The notes beneath the pieces were generated by a model that saw only the letters and a program-made list of their open reading frames with translations, made no database searches and had not been told where the DNA came from. Shown here one piece after another: positions 61,340 through 64,000 of a DNA stretch of 64,000 nucleotides; the stretch's first letter is position 1, and the number at the start of each line of letters is the position of its first letter. The stretch is taken from NCBI GenBank assembly GCA_043228905.1, contig JBHGNT010000003.1, positions 5,704,001 through 5,768,000 on the forward strand. Direction: 5' to 3'. The translations under genes were made by a program, and so were the position numbers. This DNA is from Azolla caroliniana. Taxonomy: Eukaryota > Polypodiophyta.

Positions 61340-64000
61340 ATGATGGTTTCCATTTTTACTATTCTAAGGTTTCTTCTTCTTCTCATTGTTTGCGAGAATA
61401 TACTAGCTACCCGTGCTTCTGAAAATTGCACTAGACATAGCCCCTTGGTGGGTTTTACAGCGGAGTTAAGTATGCATCAACACCAACTCAGAGGTCAGAT
61501 CGAGATTCTAGATGATTGTTCCTTTGAAGTAACCAAGTTTGATCTGATTTCTGGTAAAGATGTATATTGGTGGGGATCGAAAGGTGAAGGTTTCGACAAT
61601 CTAACTAGTGGTTTTGTAGTCTCTGACTTCAAGCTCAACAGGACTTTCAACTCTGAATCCATGGTGGTATACCTAGCCAATTATAGTTGGGAAGATTTTC
61701 GTGTACTCGGTGTTTGGGATAAAGCATTTGAAGCTGATTTTGGTCATCTTTTGCTCGATTTTCCTCCTGAATATGGCATGAGTAATACTGATTTAGCCCC
61801 ATCTTTACCTCCAGCTCTGGCCCCTGCTCCATCAGCTGAAGGAATGAACAATAAAAGGATCTACTGGGGAACAAAGCAACCCACTATGTTTGATAACTGT
61901 ATAGTTCTAGACCCTATTTATAGGCTTCGGTGGACATTGAATAATGACACGGAAACAGTGGATATTGGTCTTGAGGCTGCTGTTCCGGATACCCATTATA
62001 TGGCTTTTGGTTGGTCTCAACCTGGGAAAATAAGCCATTTCATGCTCAATGCTGACGTTGTGATTGGAGGCTTCAAGAACCATACTAATGCATTTGTTGA
62101 TGATTACTATATCACCAGGTATAGTGTATGTACATGGGCAAAGGATGTGAATCCTGTCGGCGTTTGCCCTGACTCAGTTTATGGTGGGAACGAAGAGGAT
62201 GAACTCGCAGGTGCATTGAAGTTTTCTCATGGTCAGTGGCAAGATGGTGTGGCGTTAATTCGATATGCAAGGCCACTTAAAAGTTCTGACCAGCTTCATG
62301 ATGTCTCAATCAACATGACCAATGAAATGACTGTGATATGGGCATTGGGTTTGTTGAAATCTCCTGATACCCTTCATCCCGTGTTCCTTCCTGAGAATCA
62401 TGGTATGTCATACGGACATCTGAAATTAAACCTATCCACTTCAGCAAATAAGTGTATAGGCCCTCTACAAGCCCCTAATTCAGATGAGCCTGACCTCATC
62501 CTTGCAGAGACGGGTGTGGAAATTGTTGTCAGTGTAGGGCCAGCAACACATTACCCAAACCCTCCAAATCCAGACAAAGTCATTTATTTAAATAAGATTG
62601 AGGCTCCAGTGCTGAAGGTTGAGAGGGGAGTTGAATTTACCTTCTCTATTCAGGCTGGACATGATGTGCCCTTTTATATCACCTCAGATCCTGTAGGAGG
62701 AGAACCGACCAATGACACTGCTATCTTTGCAGGTGGGAAAGACGCTCATGGAGTGCTTGCAAATCCGTGGAAGTTGACATGGAAACCTGATCGTTTCACT
62801 CCTGATGAGGTATTTTATCAGTCATACTACCAGAAAAAAATGGGCTGGAAGATCCAGGTTGTTGATGGCGGTCTAACTGACATGTATAATAGCAGTACAT
62901 TACTGGCTGATCAGGTGGTGATGTTGTACTGGATGCTGACAGAATCCGGGATCTCATTTGCAGTAAGAGGTGTGAAGAAAAGTGGATATGTTGCTTTAGG
63001 ATTTGGAGAAAGGATGGTGAATACATTTGCTTATGTGGGCTGGATCCAAAATGATGCATGTAGCGTGGGTACGTATTGGATAGATGGCAGGGATGCTTCT
63101 AATATCCATCCCACAAAGGAGAATCTTGAGAATGTCCAATGTGCACATGAGAATGGCATGTTGACGTTTCAGTTTAGCCGGCCATTAGATCCAGGTTGCA
63201 CTGGGCGCCACGAATGCCAGAACATTATCGATCCATCTATCCCATTGAAAGTCGTTTGGGCGATGGGAACACAGTGGAAATCTGATCAACTTACTGATAG
63301 GAACATGCACTCATCAAAGAGTAGCAAGTACATGTCGATCTACCTCACAAAAGGGATATCCGAGGCAGAACAAGAACTACGACCTGTTTTGGCTGTCCAT
63401 GGGTTCATCATGTTTGTGGCTTGGGCATTGCTCTTCCCTGGGGGGGTTCTTGCAGCAAGATATATGAAGCATTTGAAGAATGATGGGTGGTTCCAGATCC
63501 ACGTGTATGCCCAATACTCAGGAACTGCAGTTATGTTTCTAGGTGTGCTTTTCGCTGTAGCAGAAATCAAGGAGTTCCACACCGGATCATTGCATGTAAA
63601 GCTTGGTTTGACAACTATATTTGTCGTATGTGGGCAGCTTTTGAATGCTTTTCTTCGACCCGAGAAGCCAGGAGCAGGAGAGCAACCTTCATCACGGAGA
63701 AGAGTCTGGCAACTTATACATAAATACAGTGGAAGGGTTGCACTTTCTTTAGGGTTCATCAGTCTTCTTACTGGTATATCCGAATTGGACCATGCATCGG
63801 AGGGAGAGCAGATGAGGGGTTTGGGCTGGGCTCTTACTGGTTGGTTCCTATGCATTGTTTTGCTTTCGGTATATCTCGAATGTCGAGCATCCAGACACAA
63901 TTCTGGGTCAGCCTTCATAAAAGGGGCATGGGTTCTTGGCAACACTGAGGATGATGAGGACACTGCTGACTTGCTAGCTTCTAATCATGTTCCGTCAACA
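61340..64000 (+). CDS. DM13-DOMON-cytochrome b561 membrane protein (open at window edge)
   Basis: One uninterrupted frame of 887 codons runs from the ATG at 61340 to the last base without a stop, so only the extreme C-terminus is missing (the Arabidopsis relative At5g54830 is, as I recall, about 907 residues). Order: signal peptide (1 to about 28), DM13 domain (about 30-137), a Pro/Ala-rich linker, a first DOMON domain (from about 188), a middle region with a cupredoxin-like strand pattern (about 418-455), a second DOMON domain (about 515-620), then a cytochrome b561 core (about 681-840) with five visible hydrophobic helices. Candidate haem-ligand histidines sit in VHGFIMF, QIHVYAQ, HVKLGL and IHKYSG. 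Such proteins pass electrons across membranes, probably from ascorbate; this is inferred from family. Several N-glycosylation sites fit an extracellular N-terminal half. Confidence 0.93.
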   Translation, partial: MMVSIFTILRFLLLLIVCENILATRASENCTRHSPLVGFTAELSMHQHQLRGQIEILDDCSFEVTKFDLISGKDVYWWGSKGEGFDNLTSGFVVSDFKLNRTFNSESMVVYLANYSWEDFRVLGVWDKAFEADFGHLLLDFPPEYGMSNTDLAPSLPPALAPAPSAEGMNNKRIYWGTKQPTMFDNCIVLDPIYRLRWTLNNDTETVDIGLEAAVPDTHYMAFGWSQPGKISHFMLNADVVIGGFKNHTNAFVDDYYITRYSVCTWAKDVNPVGVCPDSVYGGNEEDELAGALKFSHGQWQDGVALIRYARPLKSSDQLHDVSINMTNEMTVIWALGLLKSPDTLHPVFLPENHGMSYGHLKLNLSTSANKCIGPLQAPNSDEPDLILAETGVEIVVSVGPATHYPNPPNPDKVIYLNKIEAPVLKVERGVEFTFSIQAGHDVPFYITSDPVGGEPTNDTAIFAGGKDAHGVLANPWKLTWKPDRFTPDEVFYQSYYQKKMGWKIQVVDGGLTDMYNSSTLLADQVVMLYWMLTESGISFAVRGVKKSGYVALGFGERMVNTFAYVGWIQNDACSVGTYWIDGRDASNIHPTKENLENVQCAHENGMLTFQFSRPLDPGCTGRHECQNIIDPSIPLKVVWAMGTQWKSDQLTDRNMHSSKSSKYMSIYLTKGISEAEQELRPVLAVHGFIMFVAWALLFPGGVLAARYMKHLKNDGWFQIHVYAQYSGTAVMFLGVLFAVAEIKEFHTGSLHVKLGLTTIFVVCGQLLNAFLRPEKPGAGEQPSSRRRVWQLIHKYSGRVALSLGFISLLTGISELDHASEGEQMRGLGWALTGWFLCIVLLSVYLECRASRHNSGSAFIKGAWVLGNTEDDEDTADLLASNHVPST

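Overview
This window looks like nuclear DNA from a land plant with a large, transposon-rich genome. The evidence is two single-exon plant-type genes (a family GT17 glycosyltransferase and a DM13-DOMON-cytochrome b561 protein), a LRR-Roc-COR GTPase of the plant TORNADO1 type, and plant-style copia, gypsy and L1-type retrotransposons. Nothing pins the species. A fern, lycophyte or gymnosperm would fit the repeat load, but that is only inference. There are no bacterial or organellar signatures, no operons and no CRISPR arrays.

Only three genes look intact: the Roco gene on the minus strand (19278-23166, two exons), the GT17 gene on the plus strand (45449-46642), and the DOMON/b561 gene on the plus strand (61340 to the right edge, still open). 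Nearly everything else is layered mobile DNA.

1-12 kb: a partial gypsy-type LTR, decayed copia and chromovirus fragments, then a near full-length gypsy element (3607-9554, minus) inside a copia LTR. That copia LTR sits between a copia pol 3' end and a copia gag, so the copia is arranged as pol-LTR-gag. The gag breaks off into a duplicated piece of the Roco gene and its upstream region. 12-19 kb: a broken plus-strand LINE with an intact ORF1, carrying two tRNA-Ser(UGA)-like copies and a reverse transcriptase piece of another LINE type. 19-23.2 kb: the Roco gene.

25.5-40.1 kb: a second, decayed Roco copy split by a 14-kb minus-strand LINE with a 12-bp target site duplication. That LINE in turn contains an RT-less gypsy element (29490-35786), and one LTR of this element holds an 824-bp hAT-like element. 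41.3-44.4 kb: a copia RT split by a 5'-truncated copy of the same LINE family, again with a clear target duplication. 45.4-46.6 kb: the GT17 gene. 49-55 kb: two solo LTRs with 5-bp target duplications, a foldback-like hAT-type element, and a copia RNase H region with its LTR. 55.7-58 kb: acidic/lysine-rich gag-like debris and a perfect 277-bp tandem duplication. 58-61 kb: mostly featureless AT-rich DNA and tandem repeats leading to the DOMON/b561 gene.

The most interesting non-gene structures are the related RT-coding and RT-less gypsy elements that share PBS, PPT and gag; the minisatellite-like module array inside the RT-less element; and the nested insertion record, which can be read from target duplications. 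No clearly new biological system is visible.
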